Shown one piece after another: positions 49,721 to 62,137 of a DNA stretch of 64,000 nt. Numbering within the stretch: position 1 is the stretch's first letter; each line of letters starts with the position of its first letter. The stretch is from Lycocorax pyrrhopterus obiensis (taxonomy: Eukaryota > Chordata > Aves > Passeriformes > Paradisaeidae), in the NCBI GenBank assembly GCA_014706295.1, contig JACSVZ010000014.1, positions 72,258,186 through 72,322,185 on the forward strand. Reading direction: 5' to 3'. The notes beneath the pieces were generated by a model that had not been told where the DNA came from, searched no databases, and worked only from the letters and a program-made list of their open reading frames with translations. The position numbers and the translations under genes were made by a program.

Positions 49721-52700
49721 AAGAGAATGAGAGAAAGGGAGAAGAACTACTACACTTCTTTCTTAAGGTTTCCTTCCTTTCCCTGGTGCGCATCTCTAAA
49801 GTAAAACAGATTTTTCATGTTCCTGCACGTGGAGCCCCTTTGAGTCCTGCAGGAAGTCAGGAGCTGGCGCAGGAGCAAGAACAAGAATGTGTTTTATTCT
49901 TTAGCTATTGGCTTGAAGTCCAGTTGTGCAAACACCCCGTTGCTGCTCATATAATTTTTGATCTTGAGCATGAAACTGCTTTGCAAATATTAAGAATAAT
50001 AATTGGGGTAAGTAGTACATCAGTCTCTCTTTTTATAAGAATGTGTATTGAATTGTGGAGCCAGTGGCAAGGCAAAAGCTTTCATGGCAGTTCTCCGAAG
50101 ACCATGGTCAAGTAAATCTGTCTCATTCTGTTCTCACAGTTCTAGGGACATATTGGCTGACACCATGGATTGTATTAGCCAACCATACCAAAAAAAAAAA
50201 AAAAAGAAAGAATGCCCAAACCTTGCAGCCTCAGGGGAAGAAAGAAAGCTGCCTGAGCACTGACGGAGCCTGACGAAATGAGACTGTGATGGTCAAAGTG
50301 GCTGCAGCAATCCCCTGGTATAAGGAAAGGTCAGGGGTATGGTGTGACACAGAGAGCTTTAAGGATGGGTTCAGAGAAGATGAAAGGCAGCTTTGTTGAA
50401 CCTCTTAAAAACATCTTTCCAAAACTAAAAGGTGACACGGGAGAGAATGAAACACAGGGTGCTTTGGTGACAAATTTTCAAGTACATGGAAGGTTCTGCT
50501 GGACTTTTTGTTACTGAGTTATTGATGATGCATTAAGAGATGCTTCAAAGAGCTTTGAAAACACAGAGTGGTGACATATGTGGGACGTGGTAGGAGAGAG
50601 CATGGAAATGGAGCCACAAAAGGACTGTAATGATCAAGATGAAGCAAGAGCCCTGTGCAGTGCTCTGCAACAGCATTTGGAAAGCTGCTGTTCATTTCTG
50701 AAGGCCTGAGTGAGAGATGGCAAGTTAGTACGATGGGAACTTGGGGTGATTAGCTGTGCCAGTGGCTAGGAAAGGTGGTGTCCTGGGGGAATAACTACGG
50801 AAAAAAACGGGGAGAGCATCAGCCAGGTCCTAACTGTCACCCCTTGTAGAATCAAGTGGCAGACAAAGTAATACTGGTCAGTATTGCAATGTTATTTTTG
50901 TTCCATATAAGCTGTTATAATTCAGGATTGTTCGTATAATGACAGGAAATCAACCTCCCTGAAGGCTTGGAGGGAGTAGTTCACTTCTTAATGTGCTTCT
51001 TGGGGACAGTGAAGATTAGGGCTCAACTCCTTGTTCTCCTTCATCCATATCTCTCTTTCCAGAACTTCCAGTGTGAGTTAGGAAGCGCTCTTCTGTCTGC
51101 CCTTTGAAGTATGGAGGAAAAAGGGAAAAACTTTCCCTGACAAAGTTTCTAAACCAACTAGTTGAATATGTCCAGCTGGTTCTAGTCATCAGTGTGTGGG
51201 AGAAAAATATGCTCTGTAACCACACTGCTTGAGCTGATGTAGAGTGAAAAATGGTAATTTGAGCAAGAGAGGATGAATCTGTTATAAAGACATTGGATAA
51301 AAATCCAAATTATTGCAGCCGAAGTTCCAGTGCCTGTTCCTCTTCAAAAGAAAAGGGTAAGCAGGAGAGAGTCTCTGCTCAAAAGTGAGAAATGAGGGGA
51401 AATTGGGTAAATTCCACACTCTCAGACACGAGATTGTGTACCAATATTGCACTGTGCTGGGCTGAGGTCTGAAAACCTCTTACCCTTTTTGCTGCCATGA
51501 CCTCCTCCTTTGCACTCATTTCCAAGGACAGGAATTCCAGATGCCTTGGTGTGGTATGTTCCATAATTATTCCAATTTAATGTGGATAATTAGGGAGCTA
51601 TAAGTCTTGGAACCAGTCGTGTAGTCAACTGAGAGATCATTTAAAATTTAGTCCATGAAAGTCAAAGTGTAAGTCATTTACAAAAAAAAAAAAAAAAGAG
51701 GTGAAGGGAAAAAGTATTTTTTAACATGTTTTTCAAGTGAAATAATATGTTATATGTTATAATATTACACAGAATGCTGGATCATTATTGCATGCAGATC
51801 TCACCAGTCTCATTACCTTTCAAAAAGCAGCCTGGTGGACGATTTAATTGAACTGACTTAGAAAATTACATGCTTTAGGCAATACACACAAAAGTTTCAG
51901 ATGACCACGTGTCAAGGTTCAATAAACTCATTGGGCACGGGAGCATGTTTCGTGCGAGAAAAGGAGGAAGGAATGTGATTTCATGTTAGGCAACATTAGC
52001 CAGGTTCCAATTTATCCTGCAGGAGGAGAAGCACATCTCTGGAACAGGTTGTGACGAACAGCACATGTTGGTAGTTTGAGGCACTGGTCTGCTAACTTAG
52101 GCCACAGGGAGAGGTCATCGCTCCCCATTAGTGAAACTTATTTGTTTTCTGTGTTTTTCCATCCTTAGGAACTTAAAAACAAAAAAAAAAACAAGCCAAA
52201 ACCCTAAAGAAAACCACACGCACACACACACAGAGAAAAATGCACACTTGAAAGAATCAAAGTACTTACTGACAGTGGAGACCACATAGAAGAATCTTTG
52301 TGAGAAAATCTCTTATCGATTTTGTACGTGCAGAGTTAGAATTTTCCATTGGGAAACAAGGCTTGTGAGTTAATTTGGTGTGGGACCCTGACTTCCATTC
52401 GTGTTCTATTTGCAGAGTCTGTGTTGCCAGAGGAACATGAGGAGCTGTCCTTTTTGTCTCTAGCTCCCATTTTCAGGATATTTTAGTGTCTTGTCCTTAA
52501 TTAGTATTTGAAAAACTGCATCTATAAGACTTGTAAATAATGAAACTTTGACAGAGTATCTCCTTACATTGTATCCCCTCTCTGAACAAACTGAGGAAGG
52601 ATAATGTTCAAAAAGTTATACATTAATTTGCTCGATTCTTTAAACAGTTGAAATTAATTTCTATTTCCTCTTTCAGATAAAGATTGCTTGTCTTAAACTC

Positions 52701-53295
52701 TACCTAAAATTAAACCAGCTTTAAATATTTGTAATTTTTCACCTGTTCTCTTTGTGGGAAGGTAATGGAACGTATCAGTCTTTTTGTCCTCCTTAACTTT
52801 TTAAACCTCAGATTGTAAAAAGACCTCAAGTGGACATTATTTACTCTCAGGGTAAACATAGAATGGCAGACAGATTTTGCACAGGTTAACTTCTTTTGTT
52901 CAGTCCTGCAGTAAAAAATAAAATGGCAGAACATCTTTGTGGAAATAGTGGAGTCTCAGAGGAAATGAGCCAGAGAGGTAAAAGTAACTTAAGATTATTT
53001 ATGCTTTTGTTTCCATACCTTGTTGTCAACAGTTGCTGTTTTCAAAAGTAGCCCTGCTTGCTTTTGGCTGGAAGCCAGAATTCTGGATCATCTCTGTCCT
53101 CCACCGGCTGAGAGTCTTGCCCCAGGTTTGTGACAGAGAGCAGCACCTTGAAGCACGTGCTGCTCCTTTCCTCTCCTTTATTTTACGGACATGAGTTGTG
53201 CAAAGTTTGGGTACATGCAGAAAGGTAGTTTTTTGCCAGTGTTTGCTTCCTCTACCCATTTGTGCAGTACTGTTTGTGAATGTTTGTCTACCTGG
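49721..53295. other. Presumed intron 1 sequence, no exon seen
   Basis: Mostly unique AT-rich DNA. A-runs occur at 50190-50204 and 51680-51696, and a short (CA)n at 52216-52229. The open stretch at 49681-50115 (144 codons) has no recognisable domain. Confidence 0.55.
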
Positions 53296-53575
53296 ATAAC
53301 AAAAAAACAACCAACCAACCAAACAACCGAAAAAAACCCCAAAACAAACAAAGAAACAAAAAAAACCCCAAACCCAACCAACCTACCAACCAACCAACAA
53401 AAAAAACCCACAAAAACCCCCCAAAACAAAAAACCAAACCCCAAACAGAAAACCCCAGCACACACACAAAAAACCCAAACCCCTAAACCTCATCCCAAAA
53501 CCAAAAGCAAAATAAAGAATACCCCAAACAAAACAAAACCAGAAAAACCCCACAAAACCCCCAAAACCCCAACTG
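53296..53575 (+). repeat. Long A/C-rich low-complexity tract
   Basis: About 280 bp are made nearly only of A and C on the plus strand. It starts with AACC tetramers (ACCAACCAACC), then AAACCCC, CCAACCAACCAA and CAAAACCCC units with rare G and T. ORFs of 68-131 codons rich in Lys, Asn, Thr and Pro on the plus strand, and in Phe, Gly and Trp on the minus strand, are artefacts. It is the longest of the four A/C tracts. Confidence 0.9.
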
Positions 53576-56500
53576 TGTTCAAATAATTCCATGTAACCTT
53601 AAGAGAAGAGTCTGGAAATTGGTTAAATAGCTGTAGAACATCAAGAATTAGTATGATAAACCCAAAATGCTTTTGAGTATGCTGATACTATAAAGTCTTA
53701 CTGTATGAGTAATGTTTCAGGCATCTAAATATGATATTTACTAGAATCAGCCTGCCTGGGGAGTTTCCTGCTGGGGCTGCATTCCCTGTGTGTTTTATAT
53801 GGGTCTCTGTTTGCTTTTTACTGTTCCAATAAGGTTACAGCTGAAGGTGCTGTAACTCAAGGGCCAGGATAAATTTGTCTGTGTCATTCTTGAAAATCAG
53901 CAAGTGGGAACTTCCATTTAGCAACACATGAGAGCAAAGATCTGGCTTGTCATTAAATTTCTGTATTTTTTTAGTCATAAAGTACTTATTTTAATAGTAA
54001 ATTCGAAAAAAAAAACCAAATTGTTTTCATTTTTTTAGTCATGTTTCAGGCAAATTATGTGGCTACTCTATGTCCTCATGGAGGAAGACAGAGCAACCTC
54101 TCTTTGAGGTCATCTGTATTTTGAATTCCTTGGTGCTGTCATGATAAAGAATCCACGATGCTTTCTTCTGTTTCTTTTTGACATTCTGGTGATGTTCCTT
54201 CCTGCCCAAGTCACCAAAGTCAGTAAATCCAAGTAAAACCCATCAAATTGCTATCGACACATGGGATAGTTCCAAGATTACTACCTTAAGGGATTGTTTC
54301 TTGATCACCAAGACCTGCAGCTTTCAAATATTCGTCCTTCAAAATCAGAGGTTTTAAATACACTCCATTGATTCCAGCTATGTTAGAGTTATTTTTAAGC
54401 CATTTCCCATTTCTTTTATTCACTTCATAGCTACTGAAGTTTTTAGAAGTAAGAAAGTAAATCATACTGATTACAGGCTTCCATTAAACAGAAATAGTAA
54501 TTTTCTGCACTAGAATTACAAGCATTTTTCATTTAAAGATAATTAGATGTATATAGTGGATCAGCTTAAAATTTGCAATTAAAATGACTAAGGAATATAA
54601 TAGAAGAATTTCTTGAAGCAAATGAATTTTCAGACTTCCATAACTATCTCCAGAAGGAAATGAATATATGTATAGTAAGTGTTTTCTTACAAAGGATGAA
54701 ACAGTTGCTCTTCATAAAAGGCAGAGAGCAAAGAAAAGTTGAGAATTTATATTGGGTGTGCCATAAGAATTGGGATATTTCCTGAATACAGTGCCTAGCA
54801 TCAAAAATGTCATTGTTTCTCACCAAGGTCTTAATTGTTATCAAGGTCTCAAATTCAAATACTCGTCAAGTAGTACAAACCTGTTGAAAATGATTAGTAT
54901 CTGAGTGTACTTAATCCTAAAGGTAAAGAGATAAATTCCCTCCCAGATTAATGAACAAACACCCAGTCATTCCAGTGTTCCCTTTGCTGGTTTTCAGCTG
55001 GAAGCTGAATTTTTGGCTGCACTTCAGCAGCTTATTTGACCTGACAGTCCTCCGTATTCAGCAGTGATGTGGCTATCTGAAATGGGAATAACGTGTTTTC
55101 CTTTCACTAGGGTTGCCACAAGAGGATTTAAATCATCTGGCACTATTTCAGTCGAGGACTGTTCCGGCAGGAAAACCTAAGGACAGCAGAATCATCAAAA
55201 TGATAGACTAGGACAGAGAAGTCAAAGGGATAAAAGGACTTAATGGCACAGACAATAATAATATCATTTGAGGTATTTAAAGAGTAAGTCAAACGCTTTC
55301 TAAGCAAACGCAGTCCTCAAAATATATAAGCTGAGTTTGGGGTTATTTTTCAATTTAACCAGTAAAAGATTGCAACTGTGTATTACAAACACATATTTGA
55401 GGGTGAAACTAAATCTGTTAAGGAAAAAACCTGACACCAGCAAATGAGTCTATAAATAAATTTGATAGGTCTGTTCATAAGACCTCCTGCAGTACTTCCC
55501 TGTATAGCAGTGGGCACCTTCTCCTTGTTTGTTAACAGCAGAGGGTGTGGCTCAAGGTTGTGCAGCTTTTGGAGATTTTTAGGAAGACTGAGGACGTTTC
55601 AGTTGTGAAGTTATAAAAAGCAGAACTCTTACCTGAATAAAAGTGAGCTCTAATGAAACACTGGTTATCTCACCGGGACAGTCCACATTCGAGCCGAAGC
55701 ATTCAAACCCGGGTAATTGATGAAAATGTCCTTTTCCTGGATGAGAACCTTATCCAGGGACTCCAGGTGCCTGCATTTGGGAATTCTTCTTGTTTCGTGC
55801 TCCTGAAGCATTTGTCATGACGAAGACCTACTTCATGACTGGTAAACCATTTGGACAGCTCATTACCCAGAGCAATAGATGTGTACAAACCACGCTGTGG
55901 CTCCCTGGGGTCTGTTTGGGGACTGTGAGTGCGTGCACTTCACAGGTCTTTTGTGGACTGGTAACTTGGGGTCTCTTTTTTAAAGCCATAAACTCTTGGG
56001 TGTCCTTATGTAAGTTGCATCCCTTGCTCCTGGTGAATCTGCTGCCTCATGCAATCCACAGCTTCTTCCCAGCTGTCAGATTTACCCGAGAAACTCTGGG
56101 CAGCACAGACCTGCTCGAAGCAGTTCTGGGTCTGCTTTAGTAAAATTGCCTGATGATAACAGGAAGATCAACTGGGAAGTATAAATAGCATTTTCTGTCT
56201 CTTAACTCAACATAATTACTAGCATTATCTAATAACACCTGGAGAAACATTTGATTATATTAAGCATGCTCTTTGATTTATGTGCAACTTGCTTATTAAT
56301 TAGCCAATGGTATGGAAGATCCTGCTGCTGTAGGGTGGCTACACCTGCAAATGGTCTGTGTGGAGCAGGTCCTTTCTTAAAACAGAGAGCTGATGTGGCA
56401 TGGGGGGCTTTGAGGCAGTCAGATTCCTTGAGTTTGCTGTGTTTTTTTTTAAAATTATTAGGGTATGTGTGCAGATATACACACATGAGAATGGATAAGA

Positions 56501-59500
56501 CTGCACTACAAAAGTTGAGAAGGAAATCCCGATTTTACCCCAGCCCAGCATTTGCTGTGCGTGCAGGACAAAGAGGCTGGACACGTTTTCCCTCTCTGTG
56601 TTGTCCGGTCCAGCAGTGGGTTGATGGTGCTCAGCACTGCAGTGCCAAAGGCAAACTCCACATCCCTGGTGTGGGATGTAGAGAAAAAACCTCACACAGG
56701 GCTGTGTCACCTGCAAAGACCACCCCAGTTGTACTCTTAGCTCGGGGCTGTGCCAGAAGGCACACACCACTGCCAGGATTTTGTACTTTCTGCTATCTTG
56801 TCCCTTTTCTCCCTTTTCCCCCCTGGTTTCTCCCCCTTCCCATCAGACAAACACACACATCCTTGGTTTAGTAATGATTATTTGAAGTGTGTTTACTGGG
56901 ACAGAAGGAGCTAGAAGAGCATCCTGGGAGGAAATTTGAAAGCTGCCCTTTGCCAAGTACTTAAAAGCCATGAATCAGCAGACAGGAGGGACTGTCATAA
57001 AAAATATCAGCAGGCTGTTTTATCTGTGTAAAATCAGAGATGCTTGTCATGTTATCAGACAGCTGAATGTCTGCTGTTAATTCCTAGAGTGTCTTACTAG
57101 GTATTAGCTGCTTAAAAACCATACCACAGTATAAAACATCTAAACGGAACCATCTATTTCTGTGTGAAGTTATCTTTTTTTCTTGTCTGTTTTAATTGCC
57201 CAGTTAATAAAGAGTAATTTTTTTTTCCATGTTTATAACAAAAAAATTAAACTTCACACTTACTGCTGATTGGTTTTTTCATTCATAAAAAAGGAAAATT
57301 ACTTAATCTGATAAATTCTGTTTTGAATTATTTGTTTCTTTATAATGGAGCAATGATTTGTGGCTTTCTGAATTCACTGTCTTGGTCTTGCCCTTTCCAT
57401 AAACTGATAGTCTTGGTCACGTGGGGGTTGAGATGTCAAGAAAATGTGAAGGAATTTAATAGCCTGGCTGTGCTTCTCACACAGTTCTTTAGTCTCATGT
57501 GGGAGTATTTGAAGTGAATAAAGTAAATTCTCAGTAAAATTTTCCGCTTTGAACCATGTGGGGTTCCTTGGGTTTTTTTTTTTATGATGGAAATTGCTAA
57601 GTGAATTTTAGTTACTCCCGTTAGTTGTGTCTGAAGGAGAAACATTATTTTAGAAGTGCTAAGTAACCTGAAGTGCAAGTTAAAGAAGTGATTTTTGAAA
57701 GTGCAAACCCTCTAAGCATTATTGTACAGGTTATGTACAGTATTCCAGGTAGTGGAAAGCAGCTTGGCAGGGCAGTTGCATTTATTTCAGGGGTTTTGGT
57801 GTGCATATGGAGGGAGGCCATGGAAATGACTGTATTTGACCACTGCATCCAGTGATAGCCTTGTGTCAAATTTCTTTTAAAGGTCCTTTCTGTGCATTCT
57901 GCCATTCTGTTTGGACAGAGTGGAATCACTCTGAGAGCTAGAATTTTAGGAAAAGTGCAAAATGCCTTGATCCGAGTTTGCTCTTCCATCAGTCCTTAAA
58001 CTGACAGGTTCATGAAAGCCACACTTACAAGTTTAAGGTACACTCATTCCTTTTCTCTACTCCTTTGCAGCTGCAGATGTAGCAATCAGGTCTGCTGTCC
58101 TTACCCAGATGGATTGCTTATGAGCCAAAAAAAAATGTAAATGTGTGCCCTTGATCAAAATCAAGTGGCTCAGAGAAGGCTGAGAAGGTGTAATAGGCAC
58201 ATGTGTTTAATTAATCTGAATGTGACGTAGATAAGTGGCAGACACCTTGAATAGAGTGACTGCGTGTTCTCTGTGATGTCAGATGATGGCTGTAGTACCT
58301 GTGCTGGATATATTTCTCATTGCATGGATAATATATACATTTTCTCTTGTTGTTGTTATTATTTGCTGGTTTTTGTTGGTTTGTTTTGTACCGTCTACAT
58401 CATTAAGGCTGCTTAGCAGCAGAAGTGTTGAAGGTTTTTGCTTGTATAACTCCAGGTGTCACGCTGTATCATCTAAACAACTACAACGTAATTTTGGATG
58501 CACAGCAAATGCAAGTTCAGAGGGTTTTGTTCCAGATCAGACCTTCCCAGCTCTGAAGTAAATAATGCCCTGGTAGACCTGCTCCTTTTGCTGGTGTGTT
58601 TCACACAAACATGAGAGAAATATGCTCTTGGCTTCACCTGACTTGATTAAAATGTGTACTGAGCAGTAATCCAGTAGTTCCTGAGCTGGGTGTTGATAAT
58701 CATTAAAAGAATATGCAAAAACCACTTCCAATTTTCAGACTGTTAAGTATGAATAATTTACATGCTGGAGTGCTCATGTCAGTACTGATGCTATGAACAT
58801 GCAGCGAAAGCATCAGGAAAGAGCAGTGGTTGAAATTAGTCAGAACGTGTTGTTGGTCTATCTATTTATCTAGGATTCCATGTTCATGGTAGGCTCACTG
58901 GTCCTCTGTGTGTGCTTAAATTCACCTTTAATCAGTGACCATGGCTGTACATAATTCAAGAGCTCACTGAGATCTTCCAGAATCATACTGAGATTTTTGG
59001 CATCTCCATCAGAAATACCTCATCTAATACATCCTGAGCATGCCACCTGCCTTTTCCATGGGGTAAAACTTTTATGGACCCTATGATCAATTAGGTCTTT
59101 GAGCCCACAGCTCAGAGGGACATATAAATACCTCCATGCTGAGAACTGGCTCGTTGTTCTAGTAAATGCTGTCCCATCTGTACTACTCTGCTCCCCGAGC
59201 CCATCCAATTATTCCTCTGCTATATCAATGTATTGCCAACATTCCCCAGCTTTGTATCAGCAGCAAGGTTGATAATGGAAATGCTAAAAGACCTATTTAA
59301 CGGTGTGGATCAGAAACAAGTGGCTCTTTGCTGGAGCCACTCTTTCCAGCACGCTCATTATCCACGCGAAGTCCGGGCTCACTTTGCGTTTCCCGTGCTA
59401 ATGATGCTGACAGGAGGCCCCGCGAACACGGAGCTGGTGAATACAAGTCCTCCAGCATCTTGCACAAAGAGCAGCAGCTGCAATTAAATCATATGGAGAT

Positions 59501-61852
59501 CAAGGATGTAGCTGACCCGTTATGATAATGATGTATTTTGGGGTCTGCTGTAGAAGGTGATGGTTTTAGACACGCATTAGACTCATTAGAATTTCACTGC
59601 AGAGTGTCTGAGACCGGAAAAATGACACTTCTAATTAGGCTGGGAGACACAGGCAGGATGTCTGTTGTCATGGATGTCGGCATGCCTGTGATAGCTGGAA
59701 TGTGAGGGGCAAAGCTGAGGGTTCTGATGACTCTGGAAGAGACGGCACCCATGGCATACGGCTGTCCCTCCAGGTGTCTACTGCAATTATGGCACAAGCC
59801 TGAGAGCTGGTAGGAAATAAAAAGAAAAAAAAAGCCTAAAAGAGCAGTGCAGATGTGCTCATAAATGCTATTGTCATCTGCATTTCAGTGGGGAATGGTG
59901 TCAACACAAAATGTGTTACCATAGTGAAAGATTTCTTTGGAGGTGTTTTCGAAGGGGTGTTTGAGACAGTGATACAATAGGACGTCTCTCCAGTCTTCAG
60001 CTTGGTTTTATTTTTATCTTTGTCTATCAATTTGTTGTTTAGTGAAGAAAAGTCGTGGGTGGGGAGGAGGAAGGAGAACAATGGCGTTCCTTTTCCAAGT
60101 GCAAGAGCACAGAAATCTGTGTGAGCACAACAAAAGACTTCAGCTTGAAAAAGTACACAGGGGAAGTGGCAGACATTCACCCAGCCTCAGCTAGATCATT
60201 TTGAGCCTCCTTTTGGGGCAGTGATAAATTGTAAGATTCAACTGCATTTTGTCAACAGCTCTGTCCTTTTAAAAGACACTTATTTAACATAGGTGTTATC
60301 TCAACCAGATTCTGCATGGCATTCTTTATCACTCATTAGGAATATTTCTCTCACTTGATTCTCCTTCTTTTTGTTCCATGCCTACTCCTTTATGATGTTA
60401 TTGCAAACCATAGTAAAAATTCATGTGAGGATTTTTTCTTTTTTCTCTTTTTCATAGCATTTCTTCTCTTCCTTGTCCTCTTGATCCTGTCCTGATTTAT
60501 GGGAGCAAGCAAACATTAAACAATTCAAATGCCCATGGAACATGGCTGACAAAGCAGCCACAAACAGTGTTAAAAGGTCTGTAGAATGAGTTCCCACTTT
60601 AAACCTAATCCTGAGCATACTTCGTGTACTATAAAGGGTCTTTCTGAGTTCAATGATGTGTTAGGAAGGCTTTCAGATGTCAGGAAATATTTACTGCTTT
60701 CAGTGCTTGCCATAATGTATTGGGGAAAAAAATCTCTTGCACCTTTTGTTGCTTCATAGCTACAAAAAGTCCACAACAAACCAACAGTGGTGATAGTGCT
60801 TCATAGTATATGTGGAAATAATATTTAATTAGAATCTAACAGCTTTAAATTGAAACACTCTTCCTTAACAGCTGAGGGCAGATTAAGGAGAAACAGAAAA
60901 ATAACCATAAAATAATGGGTGTAGCACATTCTTTCTTAAAATCCCACATCTGTATTAGCATTTGTGTGGATTCCTGAACTCCACCAATTTGTGGTTTTTT
61001 CTTGAACTACAGACAACTGGTATTTGGCAGCTTCTGGAGCACAAACACGGGGTTTATACGTGTGGAAGTAAAATGTAATGTCCCGTGTGGTTTAATACAC
61101 TCAAACTGCATAAACAATGTGGAGAATACACTGGCCAGACATTTCTTAGAATGTACCATACACTTACATTTAAAGAATGCATTGTAACAGACATGAGGAC
61201 ATAACAGAGATCACAGCATTTCTTATTAATACATTATATTTAACAGATGAGAAGCAGGAGGTTTTGGACCCAAGAAGCCTGTGGGTCCTAAATGTACTTT
61301 TTGTAGGTGGTTTTATTTATGTGTATTTGGTTTGTGTGTGAATTTTGGTATTTCCAAGGCGAGAGTTTTTGAAAGGTAAAAATATTGCCAAGGTACTCTG
61401 GGCTCTTTGTGGCAGTACTACAGACTCTGCCTCCCTACATCCCCTTTATAAACTGCAGAAGGAAATTATTTACCTTAGAAAGGGTAGGACAGTGGTGAAG
61501 CTATATCTGTGGCTTTCACTTTTGATGTAAATTTTCAGCTTTTTTTTTTTTTTTGGTCCTCCAACTGTTTGAGCATTTAGTCAGGAGAGATTCAGGAAAC
61601 ATAGAGTGAAGCACATGAAAACAGACTTTCAACAGATTTTCTATCTTCTGCACTCACATTTGGTGGAGTATGTTTGAGCATACCTTGTTTTTGGGGGTTT
61701 TTTAACCTTTTTTTTCTGGATAACAGGCTCTTTTGTTTGGTTCCTGGCTTTCTGGTGTGGGTTATTTTTTTCATAGCAACTCTGTTGCAGAACCTCACTC
61801 ACATAACAGACTGAGCTGCTAACATGATTGACGTGAGGTTGATGAGCATAAA
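53576..61852. other. Presumed intron 1 sequence, no exon seen
   Basis: About 8.3 kb are almost free of recognisable repeats. The 206-codon ORF at 56251-56871 is the longest non-repeat ORF but is explicable by chance and shows no domain. The block 59330-59780 carries more CpG and several homeodomain/E-box-like words and may be regulatory. A T-run lies at 61540-61554. Confidence 0.55.
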
Positions 61853-62137
61853 GGATCCCAGAATGGTTTGGGTTGGGAGGGACCTTAAAGCCCATCCAGT
61901 GCCACCCCTGCCATGGCAGGGACACCTCCCACTGTCCCAGGCTGCTCCAAGCCCCAATGTCCAGCCTGGCCTTGGACACTGCCAGGGATCCAGGGGCAGC
62001 CACAGCTGCTCTGGGCACCCTGTGCCAGGGCCTGCCCACCCTCCCAGGGAACAATTCCTTCCCAATTTCCCATTAACCCTACCCTCTGGCAGTGGGAAGC
62101 CATTCCCTGTGTCCTGTCTCTCCAGCTCTCTGGGAGC
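61853..62137 (-). mobile_element. CR1 LINE, 3' end (young-looking)
   Basis: Antisense on the plus strand. The 3' terminus is next to GGATCCCAGAATGGTTTGGG at 61855-61874. The full set of 3' blocks follows, up to CATTCCCTGTGTCCTGTCTC near 62125, which is the same internal position as bases 40-70 of the copy at the left edge of the window. Minus-strand ORFs of 88-137 codons are CR1 3' sequence running into flanking DNA. Confidence 0.94.

Noticed and set aside
56251..56871. 206-codon ORF
   Set aside because: With thousands of ORFs in six frames of 64 kb, one of this length is plausible by chance. There is no domain or conserved motif.
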